A DNA stretch of 64,000 bases from Candidatus Barnesiella excrementigallinarum. Lineage in GTDB: Bacteria; Bacteroidota; Bacteroidia; Bacteroidales; Barnesiellaceae. Location: the NCBI GenBank assembly GCA_019114445.1, contig DXFL01000020.1:108395-172394 (forward strand). The letters run 5' to 3'. The position numbers and the translations under genes are program-made. The notes below the pieces were generated by a model. It was not told where the DNA came from. It saw only the letters and a program-made list of their open reading frames with translations, and made no database searches. This document shows positions 56,009-64,000 of this stretch, one piece after another (positions within the stretch are counted from its first letter, which is position 1; each line of letters begins with the position of its first letter).

Positions 56009-56022
56009 ACGGAGGAGGTACA

Positions 56023-56199
56023 ATGGAAACGATAAAAATTAAACAAGTGAAAAGCCGTATCAATTGTCCTGCTGTTCAAAAACGGACTCTCGATGCACTG
56101 GGCCTTAAAAAACTCAACCACGTAGTAGAGCACAACGCCACTCCCCAAATTTTGGGTATGGTAGAGAAAGTGAAACACTTGGTGAAAGTAGTTGAGTAA
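56023..56199 (+). CDS. rpmD: Ribosomal protein L30
   Basis: A 58-residue 50S protein. Translation gives METIKIKQVKSRINCP at the start and the end MVEKVKHLVKVVE, the normal short bacterial form. It sits between rpsE and rplO, as in other bacteria. The start has a strong ribosome-binding sequence, GGAGGAGGT (56011-56019), unusual for this phylum. Confidence 0.95.
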   Translation: METIKIKQVKSRINCPAVQKRTLDALGLKKLNHVVEHNATPQILGMVEKVKHLVKVVE

Positions 56200-56229
56200 T
56201 TTTATCCATCGATTAAAAAAATAACAAAT

Positions 56230-56676
56230 ATGGACTTGAGTAATTTAAAACCCGCCGAAGGGTCAACCAAAACAAGAAAAAGAATCGGTCGCGGACCGGG
56301 TTCGGGTTTGGGCGGAACTTCTACCAGAGGTCATAAAGGAGCAAAGTCACGTTCGGGTTACAAACGTAAAATCGGTTTTGAAGGTGGTCAAATGCCGCTT
56401 CAACGCCGGCTCCCGAAATTTGGTTTCAAGAATATAAACCGCGTAGAGTACAAAGCTATCAATCTCGATGTATTGCAAGCTTTGGCCGAGAGCCGCAAGC
56501 TCGAAAAAATCGATATCGAAACACTTGTTGCCGCTGGATTTATCTCCTCGAAACAATTAGTGAAAATTCTTGGTAAAGGTACTCTTACCGCCAAATTGGA
56601 AGTTTGCGCCCACGCATTCTCCAAAACAGCCGAAGAAGCTATCGTTGCCGCAGGTGGAACAGTAGTCAAACTCTAA
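56230..56676 (+). CDS. rplO: Ribosomal protein L15
   Basis: A 148-residue late-assembly 50S protein. It has the Gly/Arg-rich [20 protein letters not shown] and [24 protein letters not shown] (in parts), then a C-terminal domain ending [17 protein letters not shown] ([14 protein letters not shown]). secY follows after four bases. Confidence 0.97.
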   Translation: MDLSNLKPAEGSTKTRKRIGRGPGSGLGGTSTRGHKGAKSRSGYKRKIGFEGGQMPLQRRLPKFGFKNINRVEYKAINLDVLQALAESRKLEKIDIETLVAAGFISSKQLVKILGKGTLTAKLEVCAHAFSKTAEEAIVAAGGTVVKL

Positions 56677-56680
56677 TACA

Positions 56681-58003
56681 ATGAGAGCAATAGAAACTAT
56701 AAAGAACATTTGGAAAATCGAAGATCTGCGCAAGCGTATCATCACCACTATTTTGCTGGTGTTGGTATATCGCGTGGGATCATACGTCGTGCTTCCCGGT
56801 ATCGATCCGGCCAATTTGGATGCCTTGCGTAACCAAACGAGCAAAGGATTGATGCAATTGCTCGATATGTTCTCGGGAGGAGCGTTCTCCAATGCTTCGA
56901 TTTTTGCATTGGGAATTATGCCCTATATCACCGCCTCGATTGTTATCCAACTTTTGGGTATGGTGATGCCCTCGTTCCAGAAGCTGCAACGCGAAGGCGA
57001 GAGCGGTCGTACGAAACTTAACCAATACACCCGCTATTTGACCGTTATCATTCTGCTCATGCAAGGCCCCGCCTACTTGGTGAACCTGAAAGTGCAGATG
57101 GGCTCGGCCTTATTCCCCTCCGGTTGGTTGTTTATAGTTTCTTCTACAATCGTGCTTGCTGCCGGTAGTATGTTTATCATGTGGTTGGGCGAACGCATTA
57201 CCGACAAGGGTATTGGAAACGGTATTTCGTTCATTATCCTTGTAGGTATTATTGCCCGTTTGCCTTTGGCCTTCGCTGCCGAGTTTACCAGCCGTTTGGC
57301 TTCGAAACAAGGTGGTTTGGTGATGTTCTTGATCGAGATCATCTTCCTGTTGGCCGTTATAGCCGCTGCGATATTGCTTGTACAAGGTACGCGCAAAGTC
57401 CCCGTACAATATGCTAAACGTATTGTAGGCAATAAACAATATGGAGGAGCCCGCCAGTATATCCCCTTAAAAGTGAATACTGCCGGTGTGATGCCTATCA
57501 TCTTTGCCCAAGCAATTATGTTTATCCCTATTACGATTGCGGGATTCAGCGCATCGAATGCAAGCTCGTTCTGGAGTTCTTTCATGTCGATGACAGGGTT
57601 CTGGTATAATTTTGTGTTTGCAATCCTGATCATACTTTTCACCTATTTCTATACGGCAATTACGGTTCAGCCTACGCAAATGGCCGAAGATATGAAACGT
57701 AACAACGGTTTTATCCCCGGTGTGAAACCCGGTAAGAAAACAGCCGATTATCTCGACTCGATCATGTCGAGAATCACGTTGCCCGGTTCTATCTTCCTTG
57801 CTATCGTAGCTATTATGCCTGCATTCGCACAGATATGCGGCGTAAGCGCCGAGTTCTCTCAATTCTTCGGCGGAACCTCACTCCTTATTTTGGTAGGTGT
57901 AGTATTGGATACTTTGCAACAGATCGAAAGCCATTTAATGATGCGCCACTACGACGGCCTGATGAAATCGGGTAAAATAAAAGGTCGCAGCGGAGCTTAT
58001 TAA
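56681..58003 (+). CDS. secY: Protein translocase subunit SecY
   Basis: A 440-residue channel subunit with ten predicted membrane helices. It has GSYVVLPGIDPANLDALRN, the plug-domain region LLDMFSGGAFSNASIFALGI (in parts), and the cytosolic loops that bind SecA and the ribosome (PVQYAKRIVGNKQYGGARQYIPLK in parts, MKRNNGFIPGVKPGKKTADYL in parts). It follows rplO in the usual spc order. The adk gene that often follows in other phyla is absent, and map is next after ten bases. Confidence 0.98.
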   Translation: MRAIETIKNIWKIEDLRKRIITTILLVLVYRVGSYVVLPGIDPANLDALRNQTSKGLMQLLDMFSGGAFSNASIFALGIMPYITASIVIQLLGMVMPSFQKLQREGESGRTKLNQYTRYLTVIILLMQGPAYLVNLKVQMGSALFPSGWLFIVSSTIVLAAGSMFIMWLGERITDKGIGNGISFIILVGIIARLPLAFAAEFTSRLASKQGGLVMFLIEIIFLLAVIAAAILLVQGTRKVPVQYAKRIVGNKQYGGARQYIPLKVNTAGVMPIIFAQAIMFIPITIAGFSASNASSFWSSFMSMTGFWYNFVFAILIILFTYFYTAITVQPTQMAEDMKRNNGFIPGVKPGKKTADYLDSIMSRITLPGSIFLAIVAIMPAFAQICGVSAEFSQFFGGTSLLILVGVVLDTLQQIESHLMMRHYDGLMKSGKIKGRSGAY

Positions 58004-58013
58004 AATATAGATA

Positions 58014-58796
58014 ATGATTTATCTTAAAACAGATGAAGAGATAGAGTTGATGCGGGAGAGTAATCTCTTGGTGGGCATGACACTCGGCGAAATGGCCAAG
58101 TGGATTGTTCCGGGGATTACCACGCTTAAACTCGATAAAATAGCCGAAGAGTTTATCCGGGACAACGGGGCTATCCCCGGTTTCCTCGGATATGCAGGCT
58201 ATCCTAATACACTCTGCATCTCGGTAAATGAGGTGATTGTTCACGGGATTCCCAACAGCTATGCATTGAGAGAAGGCGATGTTGTCTCGATCGATTGCGG
58301 TGTTGTAAAAAACGGATTCAATGGCGACTCGGCCTATACATTTTGCGTAGGCGAGGTAGCTCCCGAAGTGGAACAGTTGCTCAAAACCACGAAAGAGTCG
58401 CTCTATTTAGGCATAGAACACGCCGTCGAAGGCAAACGCATAGGCGATATCGGCCATGCCGTACAAACTTATTGCGAAGCCCGCGGTTATTCTGTTGTGA
58501 GAGAATTGTGCGGACACGGAGTGGGGAAGAAACTCCACGAAGAACCCAATGTCCCCAACTACGGTCGCCCGGGAACAGGCCCGTTGTTGAAAAACGGAAT
58601 GTGTATTGCCATTGAGCCTATGATAAACTTGGGCTCGCGCAATATCGTTATCGAACGCGACGGTTGGACCACTCGCACACGAGATCGCAAACCTTCGGCT
58701 CATTTCGAGCACACGGTGGCAATCAAAGGCGGAAAGGCCGATATCCTCTCCTCTTTTGAATACATAGAGCAAGTTTTAGGAGAAAAATCAATTTAA
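58014..58796 (+). CDS. map: Methionine aminopeptidase type I
   Basis: A 260-residue metalloenzyme that removes the initiator methionine. Metal ligands are in SIDCGVVKNGFNGDSAYTF (two Asp), GHGVGKKLHEEPNVPNYG (His), IAIEPMINLGS (Glu) and the final Glu in FEHTVAI. The short type I layout without an N-terminal zinc domain is present. It sits between secY and infA, so protein maturation and initiation genes travel with the ribosomal cluster. Confidence 0.97.
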   Translation: MIYLKTDEEIELMRESNLLVGMTLGEMAKWIVPGITTLKLDKIAEEFIRDNGAIPGFLGYAGYPNTLCISVNEVIVHGIPNSYALREGDVVSIDCGVVKNGFNGDSAYTFCVGEVAPEVEQLLKTTKESLYLGIEHAVEGKRIGDIGHAVQTYCEARGYSVVRELCGHGVGKKLHEEPNVPNYGRPGTGPLLKNGMCIAIEPMINLGSRNIVIERDGWTTRTRDRKPSAHFEHTVAIKGGKADILSSFEYIEQVLGEKSI

Positions 58797-58803
58797 CTAA
58801 TAT

Positions 58804-59022
58804 ATGGCGAAACAAGCTGCAATAGAACAAGATGGCGTAATCGTGGAAGCATTGTCGAATGCTATGTTCCGCGTAGAGTTGGAAAACGGGCATGAGATTA
58901 CCGCTCACATTTCGGGGAAAATGCGTATGCACTATATTAAAATCCTCCCCGGAGACAAGGTGCGGGTAGAAATGTCGCCCTACGATTTAACCAAAGGAAG
59001 AATTGCTTTTAGATACAAATAA
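58804..59022 (+). CDS. infA: Translation initiation factor IF-1
   Basis: A 72-residue OB-fold factor that occupies the 30S A site during initiation. It has [31 protein letters not shown] (in parts), [18 protein letters not shown] and the end FRYK. The length and the cluster position, between map and rpmJ, are standard. Confidence 0.98.
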   Translation: MAKQAAIEQDGVIVEALSNAMFRVELENGHEITAHISGKMRMHYIKILPGDKVRVEMSPYDLTKGRIAFRYK

Positions 59023-59033
59023 AAAACAATAAT

Positions 59034-59150
59034 ATGAAAGTAAGAGCATCATTGAAAAAACGTACGCCCGATAGCAAGATCGTGAGAAGACACGGCCGTT
59101 TGTACGTAATTAACAAGAAAAATCCTAAGTATAAACAACGTCAAGGATAA
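59034..59150 (+). CDS. rpmJ: Ribosomal protein L36, zinc-free form
   Basis: A 38-residue 50S protein. It starts [15 protein letters not shown] and ends [12 protein letters not shown]. The CxxC and C-x-H zinc ligands of the usual form are replaced (Thr/Ser in the first pair, Tyr in the last position), so this is the C-minus version. It sits between infA and rpsM, the normal site. Confidence 0.95.
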   Translation: MKVRASLKKRTPDSKIVRRHGRLYVINKKNPKYKQRQG

Positions 59151-59188
59151 TTTTATTACTAATTTTGCAAATTAAAAGATTCTAATAT

Positions 59189-59569
59189 ATGGCAATAAGA
59201 ATTGTTGGTGTAGACCTGCCGCAAAATAAAAGAGGAGAAATCGCCTTGACCTATATCTATGGTATCGGTCGTAGCGCGGCTAACTCTATTTTAAGCAAAG
59301 CCGGCGTTGACAAAAACATCAAAGTGAAAGATTGGACCGACGACCAGTCGGCAAAAGTACGTGAAATTATCAGTACTGAGTATAAGGTGGAAGGTGATCT
59401 TCGTACCGAAATACAGTTGAACATCAAACGTCTCATGGATATCGGTTGTTATCGCGGTATCCGTCACCGTATTGGTCTGCCTGTGAGAGGACAAAGCACC
59501 AAGAACAACGCCCGTACGCGTAAAGGTAGAAAGAAAACCGTTGCAAATAAGAAAAAAGCTACTAAATAA
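59189..59569 (+). CDS. rpsM: Ribosomal protein S13
   Basis: A 126-residue 30S head protein contacting the P-site tRNA and the B1 bridges. It has [20 protein letters not shown], the helix-two-turn-helix [19 protein letters not shown] and the basic tail [17 protein letters not shown]. It opens the alpha-type part of the cluster. Confidence 0.98.
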   Translation: MAIRIVGVDLPQNKRGEIALTYIYGIGRSAANSILSKAGVDKNIKVKDWTDDQSAKVREIISTEYKVEGDLRTEIQLNIKRLMDIGCYRGIRHRIGLPVRGQSTKNNARTRKGRKKTVANKKKATK

Positions 59570-59578
59570 TAAGTAAGT

Positions 59579-59968
59579 ATGGCAAAGAAAACAGTCGCAG
59601 CAAAGAAGAGGGTTGTAAAGGTGGACGCCGTTGGCCAAGCCCATATCCATTCTTCGTTCAACAACATTATTGTAACGCTTGCCAATAGCGAAGGCCAAGT
59701 TATTTCGTGGTCTTCGGCAGGTAAGATGGGCTTCAGAGGCTCCAAGAAAAATACTCCTTATGCCGCTCAAATGGCCGCACAAGATTGTGCAAAAGTGGCT
59801 TTCGATTTGGGTTTAAGGAAAGTAAAAGCCTATGTAAAAGGCCCCGGAAACGGCCGCGAATCGGCTGTGAGAACTATTCATGGCGCCGGTATCGAAGTTA
59901 CCGAAATTATCGACGTAACTCCGCTGCCTCACAATGGCTGTCGTCCTCCTAAAAGAAGAAGAGTATAA
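59579..59968 (+). CDS. rpsK: Ribosomal protein S11
   Basis: A 129-residue platform protein near the mRNA exit. It has [40 protein letters not shown] and the terminal [15 protein letters not shown], including the conserved Asn-Gly site. A 122-base gap before rpsD follows. Confidence 0.98.
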   Translation: MAKKTVAAKKRVVKVDAVGQAHIHSSFNNIIVTLANSEGQVISWSSAGKMGFRGSKKNTPYAAQMAAQDCAKVAFDLGLRKVKAYVKGPGNGRESAVRTIHGAGIEVTEIIDVTPLPHNGCRPPKRRRV

Positions 59969-60090
59969 TATTTTTCTTTATTTGTAAACAGAGAATCCCG
60001 AACAGTGAATAGATTGCATATTAATCCTCTCTGCAATCGCGGCTGCACTTTTCTCGGTTCGCAATATTTAATTATTAAAATTTTTTAGAA
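59969..60090 (+). promoter_or_regulatory. rpsK-rpsD gap (candidate S4 control region)
   Basis: A 122-base non-coding stretch inside an otherwise compact cluster. It can form an outer pairing CAGAGA/TCTCTG and an inner GC-rich stem around ATCGCGGCTGC. No terminator T-run or complete promoter pair is visible. S4 autoregulation at its own leader is known elsewhere. Its presence here is an inference. Confidence 0.3.
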
Positions 60091-60696
60091 ATGGCAAGAT
60101 ATACCGGACCTAGAACAAAAATTGCTCGTAAATTTGGCGAAGCTATTTTTGGCCCCGATAAAGTTCTTACTAAAAAGAATTATCCCCCGGGACAACATGG
60201 CATCAATAAAAGAAGAAAAACTTCTGAGTATGGTGTTCAGCTTCGTGAGAAACAAAAAGCCAAATACACTTACGGTGTGTTGGAAAAACAATTTAGAAAC
60301 CTGTTTGAGAAAGCTTCGCGTACAAAAGGTGTGAAGGGTGAAGTGCTCCTTCAACTGCTCGAAGCCCGTCTCGACAATGTGGTATTCCGTTTGGGTATTG
60401 CTCCCACCCGCGCCGCTGCCCGTCAGCTCGTTTTGCATCGCCATATCGTTGTCGATGGCAAAGTGGTGAATATCCCGTCGTATTCGGTTAAACCCGGTCA
60501 GATTATTGGCGTTCGTGAGAAAGCCAAATCTTTGGAGGTTATAGCCGACGCACTTGCTGGATTCAATCACAGCAAATATCCTTGGTTAGAATGGGACGAA
60601 AGCTCCAAGAGCGGCAAATTGTTGCATATGCCCGAGAGAGCCGATATTCCTGAAAATATCAAAGAACAGTTGATCGTTGAGTTGTATTCTAAATAA
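60091..60696 (+). CDS. rpsD: Ribosomal protein S4
   Basis: A 201-residue primary assembly protein that also helps decoding. It begins [18 protein letters not shown] and has [27 protein letters not shown] (in parts) and the S4 RNA-binding domain [20 protein letters not shown] with [18 protein letters not shown]. It lacks the N-terminal zinc-binding cysteines. rpoA follows after 11 bases. Confidence 0.98.
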   Translation: MARYTGPRTKIARKFGEAIFGPDKVLTKKNYPPGQHGINKRRKTSEYGVQLREKQKAKYTYGVLEKQFRNLFEKASRTKGVKGEVLLQLLEARLDNVVFRLGIAPTRAAARQLVLHRHIVVDGKVVNIPSYSVKPGQIIGVREKAKSLEVIADALAGFNHSKYPWLEWDESSKSGKLLHMPERADIPENIKEQLIVELYSK

Positions 60697-60707
60697 TAAT
60701 TGATTCC

Positions 60708-61700
60708 ATGGCGATATTAGCATTTCAAAAACCCGATAAAGTATTAATGCTGGAAGCGGACAATTTTTTCGGTAAATTCGAATTCCGTCCGTTGGAGCCC
60801 GGCTATGGTGTTACCGTGGGTAACGCTTTGCGCCGTATACTCCTCTCCTCGCTCGAAGGCTTTGCGATTACGTCGATTCGTATCGATGGGGTAAAACATG
60901 AGTTTTCTACAATTCCCGGTGTGATCGAGGACGTGACTAATGTTATTCTGAATCTCAAAAAAGTTCGGTTCAAACAAGTCGTTGAAGAAATCGAGAATGA
61001 AAAAGTAACCATTACTGTTTCGGGTACGGAAGTGTTCAAGGCTGGTGACATTGGTAAATCGCTTACCGGTTTTGAAGTCTTGAACCCCGATTTGGTTATT
61101 TGCCATTTGGATTCAAGCGCAAGTTTTCAAATAGACATCACCATCAACAAAGGCCGTGGATATGTTCCCGCCGATGAGAACCGCAATCCGGCCGATGATG
61201 TGAACGTAATTCCCATCGACTCTATCTATACGCCGATTCGGAATGTGAAGTATACCGTTGAAAACTTCCGTGTAGAACAAAAAACGGACTACGAGAAACT
61301 GATTTTAGAGATTACAACCGATGGTTCCATTCACCCGAAAGACGCGTTGAAAGAAGCCGCTAAGATCCTTATTTACCACTTCATGTTGTTCTCCGACGAG
61401 AAAATTACGCTCGAGACCAACGATGCCGATGGTAACGAGGAATTCGACGAAGAAGTATTGCATATGCGCCAGTTGCTCAAAACGAAACTGGTCGATATGG
61501 ATTTGTCGGTTCGCGCCCTCAACTGCCTCAAATCGGCCGATGTCGAAACTCTTGGCGAATTGGTGGTATTCAACAAAACCGATTTGTTGAAATTCCGCAA
61601 CTTCGGTAAGAAGTCGTTGACCGAGCTCGATGAACTTTTGGCAAATCTGAACCTTTCGTTCGGAATGGATATCTCGAAATATAAATTAGATAAAGAGTAA
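60708..61700 (+). CDS. rpoA: RNA polymerase alpha subunit
   Basis: A 330-residue subunit that dimerises to start polymerase assembly. The N-terminal domain has [20 protein letters not shown] (in parts) and [19 protein letters not shown]. The C-terminal domain has [20 protein letters not shown] and the helix-hairpin-helix [19 protein letters not shown], which binds DNA and activators. Length is standard. Confidence 0.98.
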   Translation: MAILAFQKPDKVLMLEADNFFGKFEFRPLEPGYGVTVGNALRRILLSSLEGFAITSIRIDGVKHEFSTIPGVIEDVTNVILNLKKVRFKQVVEEIENEKVTITVSGTEVFKAGDIGKSLTGFEVLNPDLVICHLDSSASFQIDITINKGRGYVPADENRNPADDVNVIPIDSIYTPIRNVKYTVENFRVEQKTDYEKLILEITTDGSIHPKDALKEAAKILIYHFMLFSDEKITLETNDADGNEEFDEEVLHMRQLLKTKLVDMDLSVRALNCLKSADVETLGELVVFNKTDLLKFRNFGKKSLTELDELLANLNLSFGMDISKYKLDKE

Positions 61701-61704
61701 AACG

Positions 61705-62214
61705 ATGAGACATAATAAAAAATTCAACCACTTGGGTCGTACCAAAGCTCACCGCGACGCTATGTTGTCCAATATGGCTACTTCTTTGATTCTCCACAAA
61801 AGAATCTTCACCACATTGGCAAAAGCCAAAGCATTGAGAGTGTACGTCGAGCCCCTTATCAACCGTGCAAAAGAAGACACTACCGCTTCTCGTCGTGTAG
61901 TCTTCCGCTATTTGCAGAGCAAAGAGGCCGTTACAGAATTGTTCAAAGAAATTTCGGTAAAAATAGCCGACCGTCCCGGAGGTTATACCCGTATTTTGAA
62001 AACCGGTAACCGTTTGGGCGATAACGCTAAAACTTGCTTCATTGAGCTTGTTGACTATAACGAAAATATGCTCAAAGAAAAAGCAGCCAAGAAAGCCACT
62101 CGTACGCGTCGTTCCAAAAAGAGCGCTGCCCCTGTAGCTGCTGAGGCTCCTGTAACCGAAACTCCTGCCGCTGAAACGCCTGCTCCCGCAGCCGAAGAAA
62201 AAGCCGCAGAATAA
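61705..62214 (+). CDS. rplQ: Ribosomal protein L17 with Ala/Pro/Glu-rich tail
   Basis: A 169-residue protein near the tunnel exit. The core has [21 protein letters not shown] (in parts) and [20 protein letters not shown]. After about residue 125 comes a basic then acidic low-complexity tail ([15 protein letters not shown], ending EEKAAE) of the type common in Bacteroidetes L17. It is the last gene of the supercluster and is followed by a strong terminator. Confidence 0.98.
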   Translation: MRHNKKFNHLGRTKAHRDAMLSNMATSLILHKRIFTTLAKAKALRVYVEPLINRAKEDTTASRRVVFRYLQSKEAVTELFKEISVKIADRPGGYTRILKTGNRLGDNAKTCFIELVDYNENMLKEKAAKKATRTRRSKKSAAPVAAEAPVTETPAAETPAPAAEEKAAE

Positions 62215-62236
62215 ACAGAACTTATTGCTATGTAAT

Positions 62237-62275
62237 AAAAAAGCCTTCCGATACCGGAAGGCTTTTTTATTTATC
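62237..62275 (+). terminator. Terminator closing the ribosomal supercluster
   Basis: A 14-base stem (62237-62250 with 62255-62268) with an ATAC loop includes a run of six T residues. It begins 22 bases after the rplQ stop. The remaining 176 bases to enolase hold no clear TAnnTTTG promoter and no convincing gene. Confidence 0.93.
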
Positions 62276-62433
62276 CGTGGGGAACAATTATTGTTACCAA
62301 ATAGCTCGTTGGTTGTACATCTTTATTACCATATAGCACTTTTAGGAGTACCATTTGGGGGAATATTCCTCTCTTTTCACATCGATGAGCTCCTTAAAAC
62401 AAAATCTCTTGCGGACGTGTTATTCTATAATAA

Positions 62434-63732
<1,299 letters not shown>

Positions 63733-63856
63733 AACCCTGTTTTACCTATCTAAATCTCCGTTCGATTTTTAGTAAAAAAAGTAGGATAATAAAGGAGTAT
63801 CAATCAATGTATTGAGAAAAAAGTATGTTGTATAGCATAAAAAAGTTGATAAAAAA

Positions 63857-63889
63857 TTTGGAAGGAAAGGGGAAAAGGGTGTACCTTTG
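63857..63889 (+). promoter_or_regulatory. Promoter of a probable ribosomal RNA operon
   Basis: TTTG (63857-63860), 21 bases, then TACCTTTG (63882-63889). It follows a 120-base AT-rich stretch behind enolase that could contain an upstream element. The leader that follows has no open reading frame and looks like a 16S precursor. Confidence 0.75.
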
Positions 63890-63895
63890 CAACAC

Positions 63896-64000
63896 TTTCG
63901 CCAAACGAATGAGCCGGGAAAACCGGTGGCAGGCGGGAGGAAATAAAGATCATTGAAAGATTGGAAGGAAGCAAGTGTAGTACAAGCAAAGTAGAGTAAG
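63896..64000 (+). ncRNA. Probable 5' leader of a 16S rRNA transcript (runs off the window)
   Basis: The last 105 bases are purine-rich and lack a start codon with an open frame. They carry GATCATTGAAAGATTGGAAG and repeated AAGCAAG/TACAAGCAAAG segments, the style of Bacteroidales pre-16S leaders that precede the mature 16S 5' end. A short CCGGGAAAACCGG hairpin lies at 63913-63925. The mature gene is outside the window, so the assignment is an inference. Confidence 0.55.

Overview
The window looks like a chromosomal segment from a member of the order Bacteroidales. The evidence is its promoters (TTTG, about 20 bases, then TAnnTTTG), several of which sit exactly where genes need them. Other evidence is type IX secretion (T9SS) C-terminal tails, start codons that mostly lack Shine-Dalgarno sequences, and a fused str-S10-spc-alpha ribosomal cluster without tuf or adk. 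The genus cannot be fixed from this sequence. Barnesiella or Coprobacter-like relatives are possible.

Layout. Positions 1-399 hold the end of asd. A minus-strand operon follows (5.7 to 0.5 kb): dgt, a TPM-domain membrane protein and a GH20 hexosaminidase. From 5.9 to 12.5 kb a tightly packed plus-strand operon carries dut, a TPR lipoprotein, a DUF4292 lipoprotein, an EnvC-like LytM protein, a FemAB/GNAT-like protein and a Wzx-like flippase. Two glycosyltransferases converge behind it. At 14.9-19.7 kb is a damaged efflux locus. An AraC-type regulator gene and an RND pump gene have both lost their 5' ends and are joined directly, with no adaptor gene between them, but the outer-membrane factor is intact. 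A third glycosyltransferase lies behind a duplicated promoter cassette.

Metabolic genes follow: an M20 deacylase (ArgE-like), an acyl-CoA synthetase, prfB with its +1 frameshift, and argB. From 26.3 to 39.0 kb are three consecutive secreted proteins with T9SS-like tails: an 846-residue repeat protein, an M6 metalloprotease and a 2227-residue mosaic protein. Next come a small lipoprotein, a GlmU-like protein, and the most unusual pair in the window. This is an acyl-carrier-like protein with no phosphopantetheine serine, next to an asparagine-synthetase homologue whose catalytic motifs are degraded in both domains. rmlC has its own promoter after this pair.

From 44.2 to 62.2 kb runs the ribosomal supercluster from rpsL to rplQ, with fusA, secY, map, infA and rpoA, closed by a strong terminator. 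Enolase follows. The last 150 bases look like the promoter and leader of a ribosomal RNA operon that continues beyond the window. No tRNA genes, insertion sequences, CRISPR arrays or phage genes were recognised.
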